IMG/VR virus record: IMGVR_UViG_3300010370_000126
Span: 1 to 33,296 of that record
Length of the DNA stretch: 33,296 nucleotides
Origin: a virus
Strand: one strand, 5' to 3'
Made by a program: the position numbers and the translations under genes. Of the stretch, positions 22,320 to 28,352 are shown in pieces (the stretch's first letter is position 1; every line of letters starts with the position of its first letter). The notes below the pieces were generated by a model. The model saw nothing but the letters and a program-made list of their open reading frames with translations, was not told the DNA's origin and searched no databases.

Positions 22320-22526
22320 TTACAATGCCTTTGATGATGGTAGCACCATCTCAACGACATCACTCTTGAACAAGCTGGTGTGAGCCTCCGCTGCCTTGTC
22401 TGAGGAGGGAGCCACAATCCATCGCCACCCCCTGCACAACACGCGAGGGCCGTCCTTCTGCTTACGGAACACCCTGTTCCCAGCCATGAGTTTCGCCCTC
22501 CAATGCACCTGCCATTTTGTTTCCAT
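22320..22526 (-). CDS. Small basic protein, 68 aa
   Basis: The frame from ATG 22526 encodes METKWQVHWRAKLMAGNRVF, then RKQKDGPRVLCRGWRWIVAP, then SSDKAAEAHTSLFKSDVVEM, ending VLPSSKAL. It looks like a small two-part alpha/beta domain and is the first credible gene of the minus-strand cluster. A copy of a 15-base palindrome lies just before its start and another inside codons 16-20, so its translation or transcription may be controlled there. Function unknown. Confidence 0.55.
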   Translation of the reverse strand: METKWQVHWRAKLMAGNRVFRKQKDGPRVLCRGWRWIVAPSSDKAAEAHTSLFKSDVVEMVLPSSKAL

Positions 22527-22552
22527 GCCGCTACAGGAACACCCTGTTCCTG
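22466..22552. promoter_or_regulatory. Two copies of palindrome GGAACACCCTGTTCC
   Basis: GGAACACCCTGTTCC occurs at 22466-22480 and at 22536-22550, 70 bases apart. The second extends to CAGGAACACCCTGTTCCTG (22534-22552), with 8-bp arms. The second copy lies 8-26 bases before ATG 22526 of the minus-strand gene, and a TTGACA (minus strand, 22560-22555) precedes it. This looks like a paired operator for a dimeric repressor, or an RNA hairpin over the ribosome site. No strong -10 element is visible. Confidence 0.55.
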
Positions 22553-22561
22553 CTTGTCAAA

Positions 22562-22594
22562 TAAAAATCCCCACCCGCTACGCAGATGGGGATT
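22562..22594 (-). terminator. Rho-independent terminator, minus strand
   Basis: On the minus strand AATCCCCA and TGGGGATT form an 8-bp stem (plus arms 22566-22573 and 22587-22594), followed by TTTTTATTT. It would end a leftward transcript arriving from the region beyond 22,600, just before the first early gene, and so could also act as an attenuator. Confidence 0.7.
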
Positions 22595-23110
22595 CTCGGT
22601 GAGCGGTGACACGCCCACACTTGAACATGGAACACAACTGGCAGGGATACATTCTACCAGCCGGGCTGGAATGCAAGCGGGAAAACGAAAAAAAGTACGG
22701 CTGGGGGTGTGACGATGCGGGGCTTCGGCTGGGAGTGTGACGGTGTTACGTCCGACCCCTCTGATGCTGCTCATCCGTTCCTGCCCTCGCGTTTGCCCAT
22801 TAACCGCCGTTACTTGCGTTTCTAGCCAGTTTATCGTCATGGTCGTAACCCTGCCCTACTTCGCCTTTCTGACAGTCAGATTAGCCTCTGCCGCATTAGC
22901 CTTCCCAATCCTCCAATCCTTTTGGAGCTCGGCGTGGTGTAGGCATTCCCCTCGCAAGCTCGGGAAATGCAGAAGAATGTGCCGAGACGCAGGGGCTTCG
23001 CCCCCGCGACGCCCCCACTTGCGCGCTCTGCGGAGCGCTGAAGCAAGCAAGCTACGGGACGATCGGGGCCCCTTGCCCCAATCGCCCTACGCAGAAACAG
23101 GACCCCGCTA
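22595..23110. other. Intergenic region, no confident gene
   Basis: About 500 bases between divergent clusters. Several frames cross it on both strands, but none has a good ribosome site and a convincing product. A 17-base direct repeat, CGGCTGGG(G/A)GTGTGACG, occurs at 22698-22714 and 22726-22742. Short starts with a GAGGGG site on the minus strand near 22,950 encode only a 16-residue peptide. The composition around 22,990-23,090 is very G+C-rich. Confidence 0.45.
22698..22742. repeat. 17-base direct repeat pair
   Basis: CGGCTGGGGGTGTGACG (22698-22714) and CGGCTGGGAGTGTGACG (22726-22742) differ at one base and are 28 bases apart centre to centre, close to three helical turns. They could be protein-binding sites. 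Only two copies are seen. Confidence 0.5.
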
Positions 23111-23426
23111 GACAGCCCCCTAGCAAGGGGCTGTCAATTCGATGTCTTGGGCTCAGCTCCGCATCGCCCAAGCAAAGTTAGCAATGGTCAACCATGGTAC
23201 AGGAGGGCCTCGTCGGCCCTCCCTCGCCCGCCCAACCACAGCTTAGACACCAAATAGTGACTGCGCTATGCGCAGGCGCGGCACAGGAGTGCCGCTACAA
23301 GGCGCAGAAAGGGGGCGAATTGCCCCCTTTCACACTATCCCCCATCATAGCTCAGTTAGCCGATTCCACCGCGCCTTCGGCGCATCGGTCAGGCACTGGA
23401 GAAGCCGTCCAGATTCGCCTGAGGCG
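23111..23426. other. Chain of consecutive hairpins
   Basis: At least seven perfect or near-perfect stems follow each other: GACAGCCCC/GGGGCTGTC (23111-23135), GGAGGGCC/GGCCCTCC (23202-23222), CTGCGC/GCGCAG (23261-23275), GCGGCAC/GTGCCGC (23278-23295), GAAAGGGGGC/GCCCCCTTTC (23307-23331), CCGAT+GCGCC/GGCGC+ATCGG (23360-23388) and CTGGA/TCCAG (23396-23412). A palindrome CGCCTGAGGCG follows at 23416-23426. No credible protein frame covers the stretch. It may be a structured RNA, an origin or a packaging-related site. Confidence 0.6.
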
Positions 23427-23430
23427 TGTC

Positions 23431-23557
23431 TGTATTCATCGCAAGGCAGCATAGCACACCTGCCAAGGACGCTCCACTTCGCAAAGCCTTCGTTCCGCGC
23501 CGCCTTCGGCGGTCTTCGATCCTTGACAGGCATGCTATGCCCAGAGCGATGAATACA
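23431..23557. repeat. Large imperfect inverted repeat ending at a start codon
   Basis: The left arm begins TGTATTCATCGC (23431-23442) and the right arm ends GCGATGAATACA (23546-23557), a perfect 12-bp match. Inside, CATAGCA pairs with TGCTATG, then CCTG and CAAGGA pair with CAG(G) and TCCTTG, giving arms of about 38 bases and a loop of about 50 bases with a further CCGCC/GGCGG stem. The right arm contains ATG 23549, the start of the next gene; the left arm carries the same GCGATGAATACA leader pointing the other way, opening a 16-codon minus-strand frame. Confidence 0.85.
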
Positions 23558-24172
23558 TCCACGTCCCCAGTCGAATCAAAACAGGCCGTCTTCACCAGTG
23601 CCAAGGCGACCGATTTAAGTAGTTATGTTTTGCAGTTGCTGCAGAATGTTGAGACTTCTGTAGCCGCTTTTGACGTTGATAGGTTATCAGACAGCCAGTT
23701 GAAGGAGAGGATTGAGCAAGCTAGGAAGGTTGTCGCTGCCCAAAAGGAAGAGGATCGGGCGCAGATCGACTCAGCAGCTCGCCGCGAAGAGAGCAGACAA
23801 CAATCTGCAGATGATGCGTGCAACGCAGACATCATGGACTCGCATGCCGCAATCGACCGCCGCGATAGCCGTTCGCGCAGCGACAGGCGTGACGCAAGAG
23901 ATGAACGTGAGCGCCACATACTCCAGTCGTCATATCGCGTTGCCGCACGCACGATAAAGGTGGAAGTTCAGTTTTACATCGTACACAATGAAGACACTGC
24001 GTACATTACATACATCACTGGAAGCACCAAAGACCGTAGCCTCAAGCAGAGCGTCAACTCTGCCCGAAGCATCTACCGCACGCTGCTCTCTCGCGGCTAC
24101 AAGAAAGCCGACCACGGAGAAGACATGCTAGGCGGTGGCGTCGTCTATCGCAATGCGACGCGCAACGAATGA
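23549..24172 (+). CDS. Hypothetical helical protein, 207 aa
   Basis: ATG 23549 is the natural start (MNTSTSPVESKQAVFTSAKA); the open frame upstream runs through the inverted repeat. Residues about 40-135 are a highly charged helix (LKERIEQARKVVAAQKEEDR; RRDSRSRSDRRDARDERERH), and the last 75 residues form an alpha/beta-like part (VEVQFYIVHNEDTAYITYIT; SARSIYRTLLSRGYKKADHG). There is no membrane segment and no known catalytic motif. It is the first gene of the accessory operon with the amidoligase. I do not recognise it. The start lies inside a strong hairpin, so translation may be regulated. Confidence 0.7.
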   Translation: MNTSTSPVESKQAVFTSAKATDLSSYVLQLLQNVETSVAAFDVDRLSDSQLKERIEQARKVVAAQKEEDRAQIDSAARREESRQQSADDACNADIMDSHAAIDRRDSRSRSDRRDARDERERHILQSSYRVAARTIKVEVQFYIVHNEDTAYITYITGSTKDRSLKQSVNSARSIYRTLLSRGYKKADHGEDMLGGGVVYRNATRNE

Positions 24173-24238
24173 AAACAACTAATCCTTCTCTTAATTCCTA
24201 CATCCCAGTGGGGTATCGCCCCCACACGACTCAATCCC

Positions 24239-24463
24239 ATGACAACTGAAAACCTAAAGAGATTACAACGCGCAAAGGAATTTGGCTACATAACGCAAAC
24301 TGCTGTGCCAGTTGCGTACGAGTACCAAATCGTAAGCGCAGACGGAGCCGCCTTCACGCTGCTGCGCGAAGCGCACCACACCGACTCCGACATCCGCAAA
24401 GCAAAGTCCTTCCTCTACAACTCCGACGATGTTGTCAGACTCAACACAGAAACCATCTCGTAA
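24239..24463 (+). CDS. Hypothetical small protein, 74 aa
   Basis: The product begins MTTENLKRLQRAKEFGYITQ and continues AYEYQIVSADGAAFTLLREA, then SDIRKAKSFLYNSDDVVRLN. Strand-helix alternation suggests a small globular fold. The start has no obvious ribosome site, as for most genes in this operon. A small stem GTGGGG/CCCCAC (24208-24225) precedes it. Function unknown. Confidence 0.6.
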   Translation: MTTENLKRLQRAKEFGYITQTAVPVAYEYQIVSADGAAFTLLREAHHTDSDIRKAKSFLYNSDDVVRLNTETIS

Positions 24464-24479
24464 CCACGCTTCAACGCAT

Positions 24480-24704
24480 ATGCACATCAAGACACACACC
24501 CTGCCATCAAGCTGGGTATCTTACCTAGTTAACGAAGACTTGCTCTTCGTATCAGAGCAGGAGCAAAACGAATGCTTCAAGTTCCTCAAAGAGCAAGACC
24601 TAGACCCGTCCGACCTTGTTTCAACATCATCCCGCTTTTACGGAATGTCACACCACAACCTCAAAACCCAAGAGGTGTGCGTTTACGCTTTCAGCACCAA
24701 ATAA
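24480..24704 (+). CDS. Small phage protein, DUF6926-like, 74 aa
   Basis: ATG 24480 is preferred over the longer frame, which overlaps the previous gene. The pattern LPSSWVSYLVNEDLLFVSEQ, EQNECFKFLKEQDLDP and CVYAF resembles the phage family that reads LPS.WAS.LINGD...L...E...ID.FL...... and ends in a YTFL/YAF strand (DUF6926). This assignment rests on pattern memory and is moderate. The start context MHIK is repeated in the next gene. Confidence 0.6.
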   Translation: MHIKTHTLPSSWVSYLVNEDLLFVSEQEQNECFKFLKEQDLDPSDLVSTSSRFYGMSHHNLKTQEVCVYAFSTK

Positions 24705-24709
24705 CTAAA

Positions 24710-24880
24710 ATGCACATCAAAGTTCCCATGCCCATCAACTTCCGTCTTCTAGCCGAACGCGCCGAAGCCCGCGAGCTTCGCCAGCGCCGTATTGACAAGG
24801 GCGTACTCAGCCCTATCTTCGGCTCCGTCAAACTTTCCCCACGTCGGGGATTCCTCGCCCGGGTCTGGGCCGCAAGGTGA
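24710..24880 (+). CDS. Small basic protein, 56 aa
   Basis: ATG 24710 opens a 56-residue frame starting MHIKVPMPINFRLLAERAEA and ending KLSPRRGFLARVWAAR. It is strongly basic and mostly helical. The start context AAATGCACATCAA is nearly the same as that of the gene before it, which hints at duplication of the 5' region. Its stop (AGG TGA) lies just before a possible GTG start of the amidoligase. Function unknown. Confidence 0.5.
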   Translation: MHIKVPMPINFRLLAERAEARELRQRRIDKGVLSPIFGSVKLSPRRGFLARVWAAR

Positions 24881-24905
24881 CACTTGCGTGACTACGCATA
24901 CGAAC

Positions 24906-26087
24906 ATGAAACGTAATCGCAAACGACAGCTGAACTCCGTGTTCAATCGCATCATCGCCGAGATGATTGCTGCCGACAACTACACGTTCAATGAACGTGG
25001 AATCCCCATGACACAGGCCACGGCACGCGAGCTTCGCGAAAGACTCGCCGAGGCCATCTGCGCGACAAACGACTCCAGCTGGCTGCTCGGCCAAGCAGAG
25101 ATTTGCCGCTTCTACGACTCAAGCCTAACGCATGAGGCACTTGCCACCAAGCGCCAACAGGGGGAAGAGCTTCCTCCGGTCATGTACATGCTTATGCCCA
25201 CAACGCTAACGGCACATCGTGTGCTCCGTCCTTACACAGACAGGGTGATGTACTGTCCCTACGCCAAGAGCCACCTGAAGAACTGCATCCGCGACCGCCG
25301 CTGCATCCACAGCGACTACGCACGAGACAGACGCTTCGCTGAGAGCCAAGGCTTCATCGCCCGCATCAAGCAGATGGACCTCACGCCCAAGGTATTCCGC
25401 TACAACCGAGCCATCTCCGTGGAGATTGAAGGCTTCGCCTCCGTAGGTTTCGAGGCGATGTCACAGGCCCTGCCCATCTGGGCCCGCACAGGTGGAGATG
25501 GCTCCATCCGCGTGCCCACGGGCAGAGGTTATCAGGCCCACGAGGTCAAGGCCCTGTTCCCCCGTGAGCTCATGGAGCCCCGCCTGTACAAGCTGTGCTC
25601 CATCCTCAACAGCCTCGACTTCCGCGTCAATCGGTCCTGTGGACTCCATGTCCACGTCGACCGTCGCGGTATGTCGGAGCCCGAGGTTATCAAGCTCGCC
25701 CGCCGCGTGGACAAGTGGATTGACCAGCTCATTGAGCTGTTCCCGCTGTCCCGTCGTGACAACAGCTACTGCAAGGGTGGCATCGCCGTCGGCGACCGCT
25801 ACCGCCGCGTGAACGTCTCGGCCTTCAGCAAGTACCAAACGCTGGAGTTCCGCATCCACTCGGGCACCTGCAACTACACCAAAATCCTCATGTGGATTCG
25901 CCTCATCGAACTCCTCATGGCCATGCCCAAGGCACCCAAGCCAGCCGACACGCTCCAAACACTCGCGCAGCTCCCGCTGCCCGAGAACGACCGCGCCTAC
26001 TGGCTCCGCCGCCATCGTGAGATAAATCCTCACCTCTACAACGAAGCCCCAGCCCAGAACACCGACAGCCTCAACACGGAGGAATAA
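24906..26087 (+). CDS. Amidoligase (COOH-NH2 ligase, Amidoligase_2-like)
   Basis: This is a glutamine-synthetase-fold ligase that should join a carboxylate to an amine using ATP. In the 393-residue form, motifs are SVEIEG (171-176), TGGDGSI (195-201, the D-x-S box), HEVKALF (Glu213), CGLHVHVD (245-252, metal/ATP site), RDNSYC (284-289), DRYRRVN (297-303) and TLEFRIHSGT (312-321). The N-terminal 160 residues are an extra domain with Cys118, Cys127, Cys133 and His135, possibly zinc-binding. ATG 24906 is given; GTG 24888 with AAGGTG upstream is an alternative. It lies 3 bases before a class II glutaminase, a pairing known for phage amidoligases. Confidence 0.88.
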   Translation: MKRNRKRQLNSVFNRIIAEMIAADNYTFNERGIPMTQATARELRERLAEAICATNDSSWLLGQAEICRFYDSSLTHEALATKRQQGEELPPVMYMLMPTTLTAHRVLRPYTDRVMYCPYAKSHLKNCIRDRRCIHSDYARDRRFAESQGFIARIKQMDLTPKVFRYNRAISVEIEGFASVGFEAMSQALPIWARTGGDGSIRVPTGRGYQAHEVKALFPRELMEPRLYKLCSILNSLDFRVNRSCGLHVHVDRRGMSEPEVIKLARRVDKWIDQLIELFPLSRRDNSYCKGGIAVGDRYRRVNVSAFSKYQTLEFRIHSGTCNYTKILMWIRLIELLMAMPKAPKPADTLQTLAQLPLPENDRAYWLRRHREINPHLYNEAPAQNTDSLNTEE

Positions 26088-26090
26088 GCC

Positions 26091-26957
26091 ATGTGCAAAA
26101 TCGCCATCATCACTCAACATAATCCCTCGGAACGTGACGCCATCATCGCTCGCGTTTGGGCCTATTTCTCCCAGTCGGGAGAGAACGACGGCTTCGGAGC
26201 CGCTTGGCTGGACGAGCAAGGCAAGCTCGCCTACGTCAAGCGCCGCCACGCCTCCCTTGAGGCCCCTCCGCCCTTCGCCTCGTCCTTCTACGAGGACCAC
26301 AACACGGCCAACGCCTCCAACGGTGGGCCGCTCATCATCCACGGCCGCAAAGCCACCTGTGGCGTCAATCTGGAGAACACCCACCCCATGCTTGACGACA
26401 AACGCCAGCGCGGCCTCCTCATCCACAACGGCATCGTCGAAACCGAGAACGAGACGCTTGATCCTGTCACCAGCTCATGCGACTCGGAAATCCTGCTCCG
26501 CGCCATGCTCCACAAGGGCACCAAGGGTCTGGAGGATGTCACCGGCTACTTCGCCTTCGCCTACCTACGCCCAGCCTCGCGCAAGCACGTCTGGTCGCTC
26601 ACGGTGGTCAAGGACAACGTGGCCAGCCTCCACGTCGGCCACAAGTCGGATGTCATCGCCTTCGGCACCACGCCCCACACCGTCCAGCTCATGCTGAACG
26701 AGAATGTGGCCACATGGCCCGTCAAGGACAACACCGCCATGCTGTTCACGGCCAAGGCGAAGCCCCGTATGTGGTCCGTCAAGAAGGGCCAGAAGCCAGC
26801 CCCCAAGCCCACCCACCACGAACCCTACCGCTACACCCGCGATTGGCCAGCCAAACACACCAGCCGCAGCTCCTTCGACAGCGTTCTCACCCAGAACACC
26901 TTCGAAGAACGCAACTACCAACTCGCATTGGAGGCAATGTCCAATGAGGGTCCTTGA
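26091..26957 (+). CDS. Class II glutamine amidotransferase
   Basis: The 288-residue protein starts MCKIAI, and cleavage of Met1 would expose Cys2, the N-terminal nucleophile of the Ntn glutaminases. Other family landmarks are HGRKATCGVNLENTHPM (His84, Arg86, Asn96 and His98 region), LLIHNGIV (His112, Asn113, Gly114) and CDSEILL (Asp131-Glu133). The enzyme should release ammonia from glutamine. It has only the glutaminase domain plus a basic tail (about 225-288), with no synthetase domain, so the amidoligase just upstream is the likely acceptor. GGAGG lies upstream of the start. Confidence 0.87.
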   Translation: MCKIAIITQHNPSERDAIIARVWAYFSQSGENDGFGAAWLDEQGKLAYVKRRHASLEAPPPFASSFYEDHNTANASNGGPLIIHGRKATCGVNLENTHPMLDDKRQRGLLIHNGIVETENETLDPVTSSCDSEILLRAMLHKGTKGLEDVTGYFAFAYLRPASRKHVWSLTVVKDNVASLHVGHKSDVIAFGTTPHTVQLMLNENVATWPVKDNTAMLFTAKAKPRMWSVKKGQKPAPKPTHHEPYRYTRDWPAKHTSRSSFDSVLTQNTFEERNYQLALEAMSNEGP

Positions 26958-27045
26958 CATGATAGTTGGGGCCCTCGTCGCGCTATTCATAGTTTGCATC
27001 TACACGCTCACTATCCTGTTCATCGACAAGGATAAGGGCGACTAG
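26944..27045 (+). CDS. 33-residue membrane peptide
   Basis: An ATG at 26944, overlapping the glutaminase end by 14 bases, encodes MRVLDMIVGALVALFIVCIY, then TLTILFIDKDKGD. Residues about 6-27 form a membrane helix with a charged C-terminal tail. It is the last gene before a strong terminator. It could anchor or localise a product of the operon. No family recognised. Confidence 0.6.
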   Translation: MRVLDMIVGALVALFIVCIYTLTILFIDKDKGD

Positions 27046-27066
27046 GCCCTAGCTCGGTCCCACCAC

Positions 27067-27122
27067 AAAGGGAGCAGCGGAGTTCTGGCGGACGCCAGGG
27101 CGACCCGTTGCTCCCTTTTTTT
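27067..27122 (+). terminator. Strong rho-independent terminator
   Basis: AAAGGGAGCAGCGG (27067-27080) pairs with CCGTTGCTCCCTTT (27105-27118) over about 14 positions with one G-U pair, followed by a T-run at 27116-27122. A second stem CTGGC/GCCAG lies in the loop. It closes the accessory operon 22 bases after the last stop. Confidence 0.92.
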
Positions 27123-27601
27123 ATTCCCCCGCACGCGCACGGGAACAATGCAATTCCACAGGCCCTATCGGGCCAGCAAGGAGAGAAAAGGCAGGTGCGG
27201 GATCATACGAGTCCGCTGCTTCGCAGCTCCCTAATGTACGCCAGAGGTGATAGCCACTACCAGCGGGTTCCCGTTGCTTCGCAACGACCCTATTGGTCTA
27301 CCGGGGGGGCGGGGGTATCTGAAAAGCTCGGGGGGCCCAATGCCATTGGGTCCACCCAACAGGGTTAAAAAAATTTAGACAGGTGCCCCGTTGCCAATCC
27401 TAGCCACTACTACTTAAGTGTAGTGTTTTCGTAACACGCCCTATCAGTAGTTTTTGGAATTAGAGGACGGGAGATAAGGGTAAAAAGTTACACACAATTT
27501 TAAAATTCCTATTATGGGGACGTAAGTGGCTGATTGACAGTAGGATGGTGGTAAAGATTTCCCAGCTTGTATTTTAGTAATAGCCCTGCTTAAATGTTCT
27601 T
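27123..27601. other. Intergenic region before terminase genes
   Basis: This 480-base stretch has no supported gene. It holds small stems GGCCC/GGGCC (27161-27174), GCTGC/GCAGC (27215-27227), CGTTGC/GCAACG (27272-27286) and CCCAAT/ATTGGG (27336-27350). The 10-mer TAGCCACTAC occurs at 27251 and 27401. G-runs at 27303-27335 could form a quadruplex. The right part is A+T-rich. Its position next to the small terminase gene makes a packaging (cos or pac) site and late promoter plausible. Confidence 0.55.
27487..27515 (+). promoter_or_regulatory. Sigma-70-type promoter candidate
   Basis: GTTACA (27487-27492) and TATTAT (27510-27515) are separated by 17 bases and lie in an A+T-rich stretch (AATTTTAAAATT) about 90 bases before the small terminase start. 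The -10 matches five of six consensus bases, the -35 four of six. A TTGACA at 27534-27539 has no good partner. Confidence 0.45.
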
Positions 27602-28219
27602 ATGACCGAGGGTACGGCCATTAAGAAGGAGATGATGAAGGCGATTGTTGCAGCCGGGGAGAATCGACGGCTGGTGGAGGCGCGTGACCCGAAGAAGGCG
27701 GCTAGGTGCTTGGAGCTGATGGCGGAGGGCAAGCCTTGGAAGTCCATCATGCGGGAGGAGGGCATTGATTGGTACACGCTGGTGGGGCTCAGGGCTAGGC
27801 ACAAGGACCTGCTGGACAAGCGCAGGGAGATTGTGGCGCAGGATGCAATGGAGCTGATTGAGGGAGCTAGGATGCTCCAGCAGGAGAAGATGAAGATGCT
27901 GGCGGAGGATGAGACAGCCCTGAAGAGGGTGAACATCCGCGACCTAGCCATGAGCTATGGCATTTACGCCGAGAAGTTCTTTATGGCCACGGAGGGCAAC
28001 AAGGTGGTGGTGGAGCATAGGACAGGGGCTCCCAGCCTTGAGGACGCCGTAAAGGCCATAGAAGAGGCCAAGAAGCGGGCCAAGGCCGTGTCCATTGAAG
28101 TGGACGTGACGCCTGCCAAGGATGTTTCCCATGAAGAAAACAAAGAAGAAGCTAAAGCTGAAGAAGGACGAGACGTTCGACAAGAAGCAGGTGGCGGGGA
28201 TGCTGATGGGCGTCCTTGA
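27602..28219 (+). CDS. terS: Probable terminase small subunit
   Basis: The 205-residue protein has an N-terminal helical DNA-binding-like part (MAEGKPWKSIMREEGIDWYT, then LVGLRARHKDLLDKR, a helix-turn-helix style pair), a central helical region (about 80-120, likely oligomerisation) and a very acidic C-terminal tail rich in Glu, Lys and Asp (EENKEEAKAEEGRD). This arrangement, 0.6 kb, immediately before the large subunit, is usual for small terminases. It would recognise the packaging site. The assignment rests mainly on context and fold pattern. Confidence 0.7.
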   Translation: MTEGTAIKKEMMKAIVAAGENRRLVEARDPKKAARCLELMAEGKPWKSIMREEGIDWYTLVGLRARHKDLLDKRREIVAQDAMELIEGARMLQQEKMKMLAEDETALKRVNIRDLAMSYGIYAEKFFMATEGNKVVVEHRTGAPSLEDAVKAIEEAKKRAKAVSIEVDVTPAKDVSHEENKEEAKAEEGRDVRQEAGGGDADGRP

Positions 28220-28352
28220 CTCCTTTGAAGGCCTTGTGGCCATCCAGATAGCCTTGCAGAAGCAGGTGGACCTGCTGCGTCAGGACATGGAACAGGCCTT
28301 GGGCCGTAGCCGCAGCTACGTCTGGTCGCTTAATGGCGAGAAGCTCGGCTGA
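28131..28352 (+). CDS. Small basic/helical protein between terminase genes, 73 aa
   Basis: ATG 28131 is preferred over 28122 because AAGGA lies 8 bases before it. The product begins MKKTKKKLKLKKDETFDKKQ and continues LMGVLDSFEGLVAIQIALQK, then QVDLLRQDMEQALG, a basic head followed by a coiled coil. It overlaps the end of the small terminase gene by 89 bases and the large terminase start by one base (TGATG). A packaging-related role is likely from position only. Confidence 0.65.
   Translation: MKKTKKKLKLKKDETFDKKQVAGMLMGVLDSFEGLVAIQIALQKQVDLLRQDMEQALGRSRSYVWSLNGEKLG

Noticed and set aside
22295-22840. 181-codon minus-strand frame
   Set aside because: It reads through a terminator hairpin and both palindromes; composition is Cys/Pro/Arg-rich and not protein-like. 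The shorter gene 22320-22526 in another frame is preferred.
22737-23111. 124-codon plus-strand frame
   Set aside because: No ribosome site and an unlikely composition; the stretch is probably regulatory spacer.
23345-23420. Possible second tRNA (contains ATAGCTCAGTTAG)
   Set aside because: The D-arm-like string is not followed by an anticodon stem, T-arm or acceptor pairing.
23268-23552. Plus-strand frames of about 90 codons through the hairpin chain
   Set aside because: Translation follows hairpin arms and palindromes; no start signal or family pattern.
25461-26426. 321-codon minus-strand open frame
   Set aside because: Antisense to the amidoligase and glutaminase genes, both firmly supported by motifs.
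27108-27368. 86-codon plus-strand frame after the terminator
   Set aside because: It begins inside the terminator and passes through G-runs; not a credible protein.
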